A stretch of DNA of 64,000 bases, taken from contig NZ_CP037423.1 of the NCBI RefSeq assembly GCF_007754155.1, positions 6,754,938 to 6,818,937 of the forward strand. The letters run 5' to 3'. Both the position numbers and the translations under genes were made by a program. Under the pieces are notes generated by a model. That model was not told the origin of the DNA. It did not search any database and worked only from the letters and a program-made list of their open reading frames with translations. Below are positions 1 through 7,590 of this stretch, in pieces. This DNA is from Stieleria neptunia. GTDB lineage: Bacteria > Planctomycetota > Planctomycetia > Pirellulales > Pirellulaceae. Within the stretch, counting starts at the first letter, position 1; every line of letters starts with the position of its first letter.

Positions 1-1
1 A

Positions 2-751
2 CGCGGCAAATCACGCTGTAAAAGCCACGCTTCAAATACAAACCTTGCAGTGCGCTACGATGGCACCCAACAGTACAGCATCAACGCGCTGACCGATTCG
101 AGCGGGATGATCAAGGAAAGGTGCGCCTACGATGCGTACGGCAATCTCTCAATCTTCGATGCCAGCGGCACGGCTCGGACATCAACGGCCGAAGGTAACC
201 GCTACACCTACACCGGCCGTGAGTGGGACAACGTCCTCGACCTGTACCACTACCGGGCGCGGATGTACGATCCGCTGAGCGGACGCTTCTGTTCCAGAGA
301 CCCGATCGGGTATGAGGGCAGCCCTTGGAATTTGTACGAGTATGTGAACGGTCAGCCAACTACGAATGTGGACCCTACCGGAGAAGCAGTACCGATCCTT
401 GTTGTTGGTTGCGTTATAGCCTGCGCAGCAGTTCCAGTATCGTACATTATCGGTGCAATCGGATGTGCCGGCAGCGACGACGGCAATGGGCCAGGTGCGT
501 TTGGTCGCTGTATGAGGATTTTTGCGGAAGGCCTTCAAAGTAACACTTGTGCAAATGTTGTGAGTTTCGGGGCGATCCAAGCCTGCATGGTCTGCATTTT
601 TAAGAAGGTTGCAAAACCCGCCAACCAAACGGGATTAGCCGATGACATTGCGAAGGGTTACGGTAAAAGCCGGGAGGTATGGAAAAGCAAAATACGATGC
701 TGTCCAACGCGTTCACCATCCCCCCTCGGACCATCCCCGCTCCTTCAATGA
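2..751 (+). CDS. Rhs C-terminal tail 1, partial at the window edge (polymorphic-toxin tip)
   Basis: The frame is open to the left edge, so the true start lies outside the window; the first in-frame start codon seen is GTG at 50. The conserved part shows the end of the Rhs core: YDAYGN, YTGREWD, LYHYRARMYDP, GRFCSRDPIGY and finally NVDPTG near position 370. This is followed by about 125 residues of variable tip. The tip starts with a strongly hydrophobic stretch (AVPILVVGCVIACAAVPVSY) and is rich in cysteines; I recognise no toxin family. Rhs proteins are large secreted or surface toxins whose C-terminal tip is released after the DPxG motif, but whether this copy belongs to a full-length gene or is an orphan tail cannot be decided here. 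Its stop (TGA 749-751) overlaps the ATG of the next gene. Almost the same DNA recurs at 13,876-14,580. Confidence 0.85.
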   Translation, partial: RGKSRCKSHASNTNLAVRYDGTQQYSINALTDSSGMIKERCAYDAYGNLSIFDASGTARTSTAEGNRYTYTGREWDNVLDLYHYRARMYDPLSGRFCSRDPIGYEGSPWNLYEYVNGQPTTNVDPTGEAVPILVVGCVIACAAVPVSYIIGAIGCAGSDDGNGPGAFGRCMRIFAEGLQSNTCANVVSFGAIQACMVCIFKKVAKPANQTGLADDIAKGYGKSREVWKSKIRCCPTRSPSPLGPSPLLQ

Positions 752-757
752 ATGCCA
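53..757. repeat. Long direct repeat, copy A (Rhs tail)
   Basis: About 700 bp that recur at a constant offset of 13,823 bp (copy B at 13,876-14,580). The copies differ at only scattered bases near the left edge and over the last 85 bases, and diverge completely after 'ttcaatgaatgc'. They cover the end of the Rhs core and the whole variable tip. Confidence 0.9.
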
Positions 758-1008
758 TTTTGATTCTGATCGCGGTGTGTTCGGCATTGGTTTCTGCATT
801 TCTGGCCTTTGCTTCAGTAAGAGACTCGGGAATGCGGCTCCGCGTGCTTGTGCCCATCGCCGTTTTTGGGGCGTTCGCTGCAATTGCGTTGGCAAAAGCA
901 TTGGGTCAGGTCAATCCCGGGCCTTGGATGTTTCAAGTTGTAGTAGCTACGACCGGGGCCAACGTCTGTTTGGTTTTCTTCGTTTTGTTTCGTTCAAAAG
1001 TCCGGTGA
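748..1008 (+). CDS. Small three-helix membrane protein, candidate immunity protein for tail 1
   Basis: This is an 86-residue protein made almost entirely of three predicted membrane helices: ILILIAVCSALVSAFLAFAS, then a segment around RVLVPIAVFGAFAAIALA, then VVVATTGANVCLVFFVLF. The start at 748 is chosen because its ATG overlaps the TGA stop of the preceding Rhs tail (ATGA), the usual sign of translational coupling; an upstream in-frame ATG at 679 would overlap the tail by 73 bases. Position directly downstream of an Rhs tip and coupled translation suggest an immunity protein, by analogy with other Rhs loci. No family was recognised. The corresponding site after tail 3 keeps the ATGA but then runs into unrelated sequence. 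Confidence 0.55.
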   Translation: MNAILILIAVCSALVSAFLAFASVRDSGMRLRVLVPIAVFGAFAAIALAKALGQVNPGPWMFQVVVATTGANVCLVFFVLFRSKVR

Positions 1009-1168
1009 AGGCTGTCGCTGGAGTCAACTCTTGTTTTCGGTTTTCATCCGAACACACACGGGCGAGCGAGCCTTCCATCAGTGCGAAAAGAAGGAAAGGG
1101 GTTTTAGACGAGTCACACGATGTATCGAATTGAAGCGACACCGCCGTGAGGCGTCGGCGTCTCTTCAG

Positions 1169-1215
1169 TCGGCGGACGATTGACGTGAACACAGGACCGA
1201 GTCAACTTCCGCCGC
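1169..1215. repeat. 47-bp inverted-repeat block, divergent copy (left end of module 1)
   Basis: Outer arms TCGGCGGA and TCCGCCGC enclose about 31 bases related to the three copies at 7178, 7298 and 7489, including CAGGACCGAG. The 160 bases before it (1009-1168) hold no gene that I can support. It marks the point where similarity between the two integrase modules begins. Confidence 0.7.
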
Positions 1216-1271
1216 AACGCTCGGTCGCGAAACCTTCCCAGTTGACCGATCGGCCACTGCTCGAGCATGAC

Positions 1272-1747
1272 AGAACGCCGTAGGCACGGCGGGTAGGATG
1301 CCCGTCGATTGACACCCGTCGGTGACAGGATGTCAGTCGGAGAACGATGGCAGGAAGCGGGAAGGCAGAGAGGGAGACAAGGAGAGGGGGAGACAAGGAG
1401 TGGTAGAGTGATGATGGTCGTGGAGTGACGTAGCGGGCCATCGTTCGGCGACCGTAGTGAGGGAGGGATCGACCGAGCGGAGCCGACGGTTGACGGAGGT
1501 GCTGACAGCGACCGAAGGATGAGGGCAGCGCCGAGCGCGAGCGAGCAGCACCGACGCCGAGGGCGGAGCCCGATAAGAACAGTGCGAGGCAGGAGGCCGA
1601 GCTCCATATCAAGAAAGGCGTAAGTGACCGCGTCCGAGCCCAAGCGAGGTAAGCCGGGAACGAGACGCTCGGTAAACCGTCATCCGACAGCTTGTCTGTT
1701 CGGCCAAAGCCCTCTGCGAATCTCCGACAGGCTCCCCGGCATTCATG
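1272..1747. other. Conserved GC-rich non-coding stretch of module 1
   Basis: About 476 bp nearly identical in length and sequence to 7591-8067, reaching from 'aacgccg(t/a)aggcacgg' to 'gcattcatgg'. It contains a purine-rich run with the short direct repeat GGAGACAAGGAG (about 1373-1400). Long open frames on the minus strand here encode only low-complexity Arg/Ser/Pro-rich sequence and I do not regard them as genes. Conservation between modules without coding potential suggests a structured RNA or a recombination-relevant sequence, but no known RNA family was recognised. Confidence 0.6.
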
Positions 1748-1789
1748 GGCACACCACTCCCCGGGCGCCCGGGACTTCACGTCAAAAGC

Positions 1790-2217
1790 CGACCGCCCAC
1801 TCTTCCCAATGTTTTTTGGCTTTCGCCGAGCCGGACTGACGCCGTCACCTGTGACCCTCCGGCGATCAGGCCGAGAGAAGGCGAGAGGCAAAAAACACTC
1901 ACGCGTTGGTTAACAGAGCGTGCGTAAACTTTAACGATTGATCCCGAAGTGGTTTTCTACTTTCGCGGCGGTTGGCTGATTCCGTCGCTTGACAGTGAGC
2001 GGAAGCTGTCGCGTCATGGAGGGCCGGCCGATCCGTGAGGCGTTGATCCACGTTTCGCCTCTGTACCTTCAAGGCTCTCGACCGCCAACGACAGCCGACA
2101 GGTGCGCAGCTTCCGCGGACCCGATCGGCAACCGCCGACACCTCTCCCCGCGATCTTTCCAAACCACCAAGCAACGACCACGCCACCGGTCTGCGCGCAG
2201 CCAACGGAGCCAACACG
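1790..2217 (+). promoter_or_regulatory. Conserved leader upstream of the primase-like gene, module 1
   Basis: These 428 bases match 9921-10,359 closely and run up to the start codon of the 688-aa gene. They include a TTGACA hexamer near 1988, a small hairpin GACAG...CTGTC just after it, and CGGAG about 9 bases before the ATG as a ribosome binding site. I see no clear -10 box paired with the TTGACA, so the promoter assignment is only a possibility; the region could also be a long untranslated leader. Confidence 0.45.
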
Positions 2218-4284
2218 ATGAACGATGACTTCCTGAACGCGATCCTCGATAACCCCATCAAGGCCATCGCAGAATTCTACGCTTCATGCTTGAAGGAAAG
2301 CGAACGTGCCAAAGCATACGTCAACGAAGAACTCCATCTCACCACCGAACAAGCAACAGAACAAAAAATTGGATTCGCCGACCGAACACTCGGCAAACAG
2401 ATCCCACAGCGGCGCATCAAGCGCGGCCGCGAAGTCCGTGACGCGCTCGTCGCCGCCGGCCTCTACAAAGCCAATGGGCGCGAAACCATGCGCGGTCGTG
2501 TGGCCGTTCCGGTCGTCAACGACGAAGGCAACATCATCGGCCTGCGAGGCTACAAGATCGACGCACACGCAAGTGGCGAAGATGTCATCATCGTTGGGCA
2601 ATCGGAAACAACAATCCCCGAACCCGTCGCGGATGCCATCAAGGCTTCCGACAGCAAGCCACAGACAGCCGCGACATCAGTACTCTCGTCGCGTCCTGCT
2701 ACGACGACCGACAACGAACTGGGCATCGAAGACAACCAAATCATCTTCATCCGCGATGATCGACGCTATCGAATCCGCGGTCTTGAAAAGAATAAGTCGA
2801 CGCTGACACTCAAAGTCAACCTGATGGCTTCGCGCGACGACCTCGTTCACATGGACACGCTTGATCTTGTGAAGGCGCGCTCACGAACCTCGTTCATCAA
2901 GGCTACGGCAACGGAACTCTACACCGATGCCGACATCATCAAAAAGGACATCGGCACGTTGCTGCTCAAACTCGAAGCGTTGCAGTCCGATCGCATCGCG
3001 GCGCTGAAACAACCGGCGCGTGCCGAAGTGAAGCTCAGCAACGAAGAGCAACGCGAAGCGTTGGCTCTGCTTCGCTCTCCCAACTTGCTTGAGCGGATCG
3101 TCGCCGACATGGATGCTTGCGGGACCGTTGGCGAGTCCACCAACAAGCTCGCCGGTTACCTGGCCGCGACCAGTCGCAAGCTTGCCAAACCACTGGCTAT
3201 CGTGATTCAATCATCATCCAGTGCCGGCAAGACATCATTGATGGATGCGGTTCTTTCGATGATGCCGATCGAAGACGTCAACCGCTTCAGCGGCATGACC
3301 GGCCAGTCGTTGTTTTACCTCGACAGCGACAGCATCCGTCACAAGATCCTCGCCATCGCCGAAGACGAAGGCATCCGCCAAGCCAGCTACGCACTGAAGC
3401 TCCTGCAAAGCGAAGGCGAACTGCGGCATGCCACCGTCGGCCGCGGCGAAGACGGACGCAGCCAAACCCAAGAACACCACGTCGAAGGCCCCACGCAGAT
3501 CTTCCTCACCAAAACCGCCCTCGACATCGACGAAGAACTGATCAATCGATGCCTGATCCTGACCGTCGATGAATCCCGCAACCAAACCGATGCGATTCAA
3601 AACATTCAACGCGATGCACGCGCAGCGGTGCTGAGCCAATTAAACGAACTGAAACGATCACTACGCAAGCTGCATCAAAACGCTCAACGACTGATTCGTC
3701 CGCTGACGATCGTCAACCCCTACGCGCCGCAACTGACGTTCGCCAACAACAAGACTCGGCTGCGTCGAGACCATGAGAAGTATCTCACGCTGATTGACAC
3801 CATCGCGCTGTTGCATCAACATCAGCGAGAGGTCAAACACGCGACGCTCAATGAGCGACAAGTCGAGTACATCGAAGTCACCAAGAACGACATCGCCGTT
3901 GCCAACGGCATCGCGGGTCTGGTGCTTGGTCGCAGCCTGGATGAACTGGCACCGCAAACACGGAATCTACTCGGCCTGCTCAACGGGTACGTCGGCGAAA
4001 CCGCAAAAGCCAATTCCGTCCCGCGTGACGCTGTCCGCTTCACGCGCCGCGACATCCGCGAAGCAACGTCCATCGGCAACAGCCAACTGGGCATTCATCT
4101 AAATCGCCTCGTCGATCTGGAATATGTCCACGTCCACCGCGGACGCAAAGGCGGACGATACATTTACGAGTTGCTTTACAGCGGAGAAGGCCGCGAAGGC
4201 CAGCCGTTCATGACGGGCCTGATCGATCCCGGCAAACTCTCCGAGCCTGCACCTACAACCAAAACCTTCCGGGCTTCGCGATAA
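2218..4284 (+). CDS. DnaG-N/P-loop ATPase/winged-helix protein of mobile module 1 (primase-helicase-like)
   Basis: This 688-residue protein begins with about 115 residues resembling the N-terminal part of the DnaG catalytic core (FYASCL...AKAYVNEELHL, KIGFADRTLG, GLY..NGRE, PVVNDEGNIIGLRGYKI). The Toprim part and CHC2 zinc finger expected of an active primase are not visible. Residues about 300-450 form a P-loop ATPase: Walker-A-like SSSSAGKTS (332-340), an acidic Walker-B-like ILAIAEDE (377-384), a possible sensor TQIFLT and an arginine-finger-like INRC. Residues about 590-650 (FTRRDIREAT...HLNRLVDLEYV) look like a winged helix. It could act as a replication or transposition helper, a helicase loader, for the neighbouring recombinase; that role is inferred. 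The start has CGGAG 9 bases upstream. A full-length paralogue of the same length lies at 10,360-12,426. Confidence 0.75.
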   Translation: MNDDFLNAILDNPIKAIAEFYASCLKESERAKAYVNEELHLTTEQATEQKIGFADRTLGKQIPQRRIKRGREVRDALVAAGLYKANGRETMRGRVAVPVVNDEGNIIGLRGYKIDAHASGEDVIIVGQSETTIPEPVADAIKASDSKPQTAATSVLSSRPATTTDNELGIEDNQIIFIRDDRRYRIRGLEKNKSTLTLKVNLMASRDDLVHMDTLDLVKARSRTSFIKATATELYTDADIIKKDIGTLLLKLEALQSDRIAALKQPARAEVKLSNEEQREALALLRSPNLLERIVADMDACGTVGESTNKLAGYLAATSRKLAKPLAIVIQSSSSAGKTSLMDAVLSMMPIEDVNRFSGMTGQSLFYLDSDSIRHKILAIAEDEGIRQASYALKLLQSEGELRHATVGRGEDGRSQTQEHHVEGPTQIFLTKTALDIDEELINRCLILTVDESRNQTDAIQNIQRDARAAVLSQLNELKRSLRKLHQNAQRLIRPLTIVNPYAPQLTFANNKTRLRRDHEKYLTLIDTIALLHQHQREVKHATLNERQVEYIEVTKNDIAVANGIAGLVLGRSLDELAPQTRNLLGLLNGYVGETAKANSVPRDAVRFTRRDIREATSIGNSQLGIHLNRLVDLEYVHVHRGRKGGRYIYELLYSGEGREGQPFMTGLIDPGKLSEPAPTTKTFRASR

Positions 4285-4368
4285 CCTTCCGGGCTCGGCA
4301 GTCAACCTGCCGGGTGGCATCCGGGCTGGTTCCGGTGCCGTCCGGCCCGCTTCCGATTCACGTAACTT

Positions 4369-4381
4369 GTTGCGACGCAAC
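4369..4381. repeat. Small palindrome in the primase-recombinase spacer, module 1
   Basis: GTTGCG-A-CGCAAC. The equivalent site in module 2 (12,496-12,514) extends to 9-bp arms with a changed centre base. The rest of the spacer 4285-4577 is conserved between modules over its last 200 bases but holds no open frame I can support. Confidence 0.5.
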
Positions 4382-4577
4382 GACCTAACCGCTCTGGCAT
4401 CAAAACCGATGTCAAAACCTCGCAAGGCCCCCTCATTGAAAGCCTTGTCATAGCTGCATCGCCGTGATCGGTGATGCCGTCTTCTTCGGCCGGGCGACGT
4501 TCGCACGGCCGCTTTCACCCTGATCGAGCACGCCCGGCTACCGGTGCGCGCCGATCACAACCCCCGGATGCAAATCC

Positions 4578-5534
4578 ATGTCAAACCTTCCCACTCCCAC
4601 CGTCCTACTGTCTCGCTACTTCAATCACCTCAAGATGAACAACTGGTCGGCCACGACCATCTCGCGCCGCGCCTACGTCTTGAACAAGTTCCTCACCTGG
4701 TCGTCCGAACGCGGTATCGAGTCCGTCACCGAGATCACCGCCGAGTCACTTGCCGCCTATCGCCGTTGGCTCTATCACTACCGCAACGAACGCACCGACA
4801 AGCCGCTCAAGTTCTGCACTCAGGCGAGCTATCTCTCAACGGTTGGTCACTGGCTCGCATGGCTGAGCGAACAAGGTTGGATCGACAGCGATCCATCAAC
4901 CGGCATCGAACGCCCCAAGGAAGAACAGCGTCTTCCATCATCGCACCTGACGATCGACGAAATCGAAACGCTGTTGAGTTCGGTCGATCTCACCACGCCA
5001 ACCGGTCTTCGCGACCGTGCGATGTTGGAACTCTTTTATGCCACCGGCATGCGACGCGCCGAGTTGATCGCACTGAAGCTCGACGACATCAACCACGAGT
5101 CCGGTCTTGCGATGATCCGTCAAGGTAAAGGCCGCAAGGATCGAGTCGTACCGACCGGCAAGCGAGCCCTTGGATGGCTGATGAAATACCTTCACGATGG
5201 TCGCCCCGCACTGCTCGACGACGATACGCAAGTGATCTTCCTAACGTCCCGCGGCAACACGTTTCATCCGGTCACGCTCAGCCAACTCGTCAGAAGCTAC
5301 TTGACTGCGGCGGGAGTCACGAAGCCCGGCAGTTGCCATATGCTGCGCCATACGACGGCGACGTTGATGCTCGAAGGCGGCGCGGACCTGCGCTCGATCC
5401 AAACGCTCTTGGGTCACGAGCAACTCAACACGACCCAGATCTACACGCACGTGTCGATCAAACGCCTGCGAGAAGTCCACGACAAAACCCATCCGGGAGC
5501 CAAGGACCGACCACCCCAAAGCGACACCGAATAG
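4578..5534 (+). CDS. Tyrosine recombinase (XerC/D-like) of mobile module 1
   Basis: This 318-residue protein has the two-domain layout of phage-type integrases: a SAM-like core-binding domain (about 8-105: TTISRRAYVLNKFLTW..., SLAAYRRWLYHYR) and a catalytic domain (about 120-300). All active-site residues are present: R159 in ATGMRRAEL, K184 in QGKGRKDR, H254 and R257 in HMLRH, H280 in LLGHEQ and nucleophile Y289 in TTQIYTHV. The extra segment typical of integron integrases between motifs II and III is absent, so it is not IntI. Such enzymes cut and rejoin DNA at short paired sites. It follows the primase-like gene after a 293-base spacer and is followed 62 bases later by a hairpin at the start of an Rhs tail. 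By my count it differs from its paralogue at 12,708 at only 13 residues. Confidence 0.92.
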   Translation: MSNLPTPTVLLSRYFNHLKMNNWSATTISRRAYVLNKFLTWSSERGIESVTEITAESLAAYRRWLYHYRNERTDKPLKFCTQASYLSTVGHWLAWLSEQGWIDSDPSTGIERPKEEQRLPSSHLTIDEIETLLSSVDLTTPTGLRDRAMLELFYATGMRRAELIALKLDDINHESGLAMIRQGKGRKDRVVPTGKRALGWLMKYLHDGRPALLDDDTQVIFLTSRGNTFHPVTLSQLVRSYLTAAGVTKPGSCHMLRHTTATLMLEGGADLRSIQTLLGHEQLNTTQIYTHVSIKRLREVHDKTHPGAKDRPPQSDTE

Positions 5535-5559
5535 CCTGTCCATCAGTTACAATGGCGGG

Positions 5560-6702
5560 ATGCTCTGCAAGCCATCATCCCGTCGTTGCCCCCTTCAACG
5601 CCGTCTCGCGCGCCGCCGCGCGGGAGGCGTTAAGTCGTGCGTTGATTCAAAACGAATCCGTAGCTGCAAAACGCTTCGTCAACAAACCTGCCCGCCCGAC
5701 AAATCACTGACTGAAAACGATGCGCCAACTATCAAGTTGGCGTTTCGCTATCACGGCACCCAACAGTACAGCGTCACCGCCCTGACCGATTCGAGCGGGA
5801 CGATCAAGGAACGCTACGCGTATGATGCGTACGGCAATTTGTCGATCTTCGATGGTAGCGGAACCGCGCGTACATCAACGGCGGAAGGTAACCGCTATAC
5901 CTACACGGGCCGCGAGTGGGACGACGTCCTTGACCTCTACCACTATCGGGCGCGGATGTATGATTCTGTAAGTGGGCGGTTTTTGAGTCGTGATCCGATT
6001 GGGTATTCAGGTAGCACCTGGAATCTCTTCGAATTGGTTCAATCAAGTCCGCTTGATTCACTTGATCCGTCTGGCCTAGTCCAACTGTGCAGTGAATTAC
6101 TATGTGCTAAAAAGCGATGCATCGACAAGTCATCGCTATCCGATTCCTCTAAGACTCTTCTGAAGACGCTCGCAGACAATTCTTTTCAGGAGTGCAATAA
6201 CGAGCTCGCTCCTTATGCCGTGGCAGAAGCTGTCAGGCTAGCGTTGCTTGAGCTAGGGCTTGATCTACAGCCTGACCCGTTTCGCGTGGATGAGGACAAA
6301 GCGGGATTAACAATACACCAGATTCTTCAAATCCTGGGGTCCGGTATCAATGCTACGCCATCAGTAACGATATCTGGTTCGCGTGCATGGACGATCAGGC
6401 TACCCAGTGGCTGGGAACTGAAGATCTACGAGCAACCAGGTGGGTCTTTTCGTGCAGCAGTCGGGAATCCGACATTCAGCGCTTCGCATGTCGTTGATGC
6501 AGCATGTTGGTTGTCGGGAGTCAGCCCCAACGGAGCAAACTCGGAATCCTACGGGGGTTTCGTCGTTCATGACGCAGGCTATGCAAACCAACTCGAGAAG
6601 CTGCGGAAGGCGGGATGCGGATGTCTCAACGCAAGCTTGTTTTCTCAATTGCTGGCAAACCCAAATTTTGGTCCAGGCCCGACAATCGCCCCTCGGAACT
6701 GA
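5560..6702 (+). CDS. Rhs C-terminal tail 2 with a different tip (orphan toxin-tip cassette)
   Basis: The frame opens 25 bases after the recombinase stop and reads through the hairpin at 5597-5631 before entering Rhs core sequence (TQQYS, YDAYGN, YTGREWDDVLDLYHYRAR, GRFLSRDPIGY, LDPSG at about 6070). The first 65 residues are not Rhs-like and probably reflect the module end; no other in-frame start precedes the core, so this may not be translated on its own. The tip of about 210 residues, from LDPSG to APRN, is unrelated to tails 1 and 3; it has cysteine pairs (LCAKKRC, GCGC) and a WTIRLPSGWELKIYE segment, and I recognise no family. Such promoterless tails downstream of Rhs genes are known as displaced tips that can recombine back through the shared core. 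Confidence 0.75.
   Translation: MLCKPSSRRCPLQRRLARRRAGGVKSCVDSKRIRSCKTLRQQTCPPDKSLTENDAPTIKLAFRYHGTQQYSVTALTDSSGTIKERYAYDAYGNLSIFDGSGTARTSTAEGNRYTYTGREWDDVLDLYHYRARMYDSVSGRFLSRDPIGYSGSTWNLFELVQSSPLDSLDPSGLVQLCSELLCAKKRCIDKSSLSDSSKTLLKTLADNSFQECNNELAPYAVAEAVRLALLELGLDLQPDPFRVDEDKAGLTIHQILQILGSGINATPSVTISGSRAWTIRLPSGWELKIYEQPGGSFRAAVGNPTFSASHVVDAACWLSGVSPNGANSESYGGFVVHDAGYANQLEKLRKAGCGCLNASLFSQLLANPNFGPGPTIAPRN
5597..5631. repeat. Conserved attC-like hairpin at the end of module 1
   Basis: AACGCC (5597-5602) pairs with GGCGTT (5626-5631). One unpaired G (5603) follows, and then nine further pairs close on a CCGC loop, with one G-T wobble. The right arm continues as GTTAAGT (5629-5635), matching the GTTRRRY core of integron attC sites. 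The left CTTCAAC (5593-5599) matches RYYYAAC at six of seven bases. At 35 bases the fold is shorter than known attC sites. It lacks a T-tract, which argues against a terminator. Confidence 0.65.
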
Positions 6703-6709
6703 CTCAACC

Positions 6710-7099
6710 GTGACAACGAACCCGTACAAGCCAAGCGACCTTCAGAACATTCTACTTCGTCGCACTTCATGGTTGCGAACAAGTTCCGTACTATCCGTTT
6801 ATGCAATTGTCGCATCGCTGTTCGCCGCGTTGTACCTTAATCGCCTTGACATTGGACTCAAACTCTTCGTGCGGAACTGCCTGCGAATGCTCTGTGGTCC
6901 GTTAGGTGTGCCAATTGACATCACATTCGTACCGCATGCAGGTGTGATTTTTCCGTTTCTGGTCTTTGTCGTTGGTGGATGTTGTCTACTTGGCTTCCTT
7001 CTTCGGTTTACGTACTTAGGTCAAGTTTCGATTTTTGTTCACGGTGGATTTGCGTTTGTTTGGTTTGCAGTGGGCTTTATTTCATCACTGGCAATTTAG
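6710..7099 (+). CDS. Three-helix membrane protein, candidate immunity protein for tail 2
   Basis: This 129-residue protein starts at GTG 6710, seven bases after the stop of tail 2; the same frame is open further upstream inside the tail but that part is a shadow of the tip gene. It has three hydrophobic segments: SSVLSVYAIVASLFAALYL, FPFLVFVVGGCCLLGFLL and FVHGGFAFVWFAVGFISSL. Between the first two lies a soluble loop with two cysteines. No family was recognised. The position directly after a tip, as for the unrelated three-helix protein after tail 1, suggests an immunity role; if so, both tips may act in or at the membrane. Confidence 0.5.
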   Translation: MTTNPYKPSDLQNILLRRTSWLRTSSVLSVYAIVASLFAALYLNRLDIGLKLFVRNCLRMLCGPLGVPIDITFVPHAGVIFPFLVFVVGGCCLLGFLLRFTYLGQVSIFVHGGFAFVWFAVGFISSLAI

Positions 7100-7177
7100 G
7101 ACTTTTCAGGGTATCAGCTGTCAGGTACCGAAAAGTGAGACTGGGCAAAACAATGTCAGCGGCTAATGACTGATCAA

Positions 7178-7224
7178 GCGGCGGACGATTGATGTGATCA
7201 CAGGACCGAGCCGACTTCCGCCGC
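7178..7224. repeat. 47-bp inverted-repeat block, copy 1 of module 2
   Basis: Arms GCGGCGGA and TCCGCCGC enclose 31 bases that include the perfect palindrome TGTGATCACA and CAGGACCGAG. It is followed by a second hairpin, GGTCTTG-CCA-CAAGACC (about 7240-7256). The same pair of hairpins recurs at 7489. Confidence 0.8.
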
Positions 7225-7297
7225 AATGGGAGGCAGCTTGGTCTTGCCACAAGACCAGGACGGATAAAAGGGGACGGGGGTTGGATCCCGCAATGCA

Positions 7298-7344
7298 GCG
7301 GCGGACGATTGATGTGATCACAGGACCGAGTCGACTTCCGCCGC
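7298..7344. repeat. 47-bp inverted-repeat block, copy 2 of module 2
   Basis: Same arms and centre as the copy at 7178. It is preceded by a 25-base stretch (GGGGACGGGGGTTGGATCCC and flanks) that also precedes the copy at 7489. A further hairpin, GGCGGTCA-CGA-TGACCGCC, lies at 7375-7393. Confidence 0.8.
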
Positions 7345-7488
7345 AATGGATGGCCCATCCGCTTCACTACCGCTGGCGGTCACGATGACCGCCGGTTGGC
7401 TTCGGCACGATGCCGGACCGCGCACTTCGAGTAGAAAAGAACGTCGCAGGAAACATCAAAGGGGACGGGGGTTGAATCCCGCAAATCA

Positions 7489-7535
7489 GCGGCGGACGAT
7501 TGATGTGATCACAGGACCGAGCCAACGTCCGCCGC
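7489..7535. repeat. 47-bp inverted-repeat block, copy 3 (left end of module 2)
   Basis: Same arms and palindromic centre; the hairpin GGTCTTG-CCA-CAAGACC follows at about 7550-7566. From here rightward the sequence aligns with module 1. Positions 7100-7590 hold no gene, only these repeats. Confidence 0.8.
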
Positions 7536-7590
7536 AATCGGAGGCCACTTGGTCTTGCCACAAGACCGACCGAGCACCTGGACGCGCAAA

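Noticed and set aside
1272..1747. Group II intron remnant in the conserved GC-rich stretch
   Set aside because: No domain V hairpin or reverse transcriptase sequence could be found.
1202..1891. Long minus-strand open frame of 229 codons (and its counterpart near 7500-7995)
   Set aside because: The product is low-complexity Arg/Ser/Pro-rich sequence, the frame is broken in the second copy, and there is no start site or family.
4578..5534. Integron integrase reading of the recombinase next to an attC-like hairpin
   Set aside because: The segment that marks integron integrases between the lysine and HxxR motifs is absent, and there is no array of attC-separated cassettes of usual size. The hairpin resemblance is kept as a hypothesis only.
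5597..5631. Hairpin considered as a simple rho-independent terminator of the recombinase
   Set aside because: No T-tract follows either arm. It remains possible as a transcription pause, but the GTTAAGT extension and exact conservation made another role worth listing.
7178..7535. CRISPR array formed by the three 47-bp repeats
   Set aside because: The spacing is uneven (120 and 191 bases), the spacers share sequence, and no cas genes are present.
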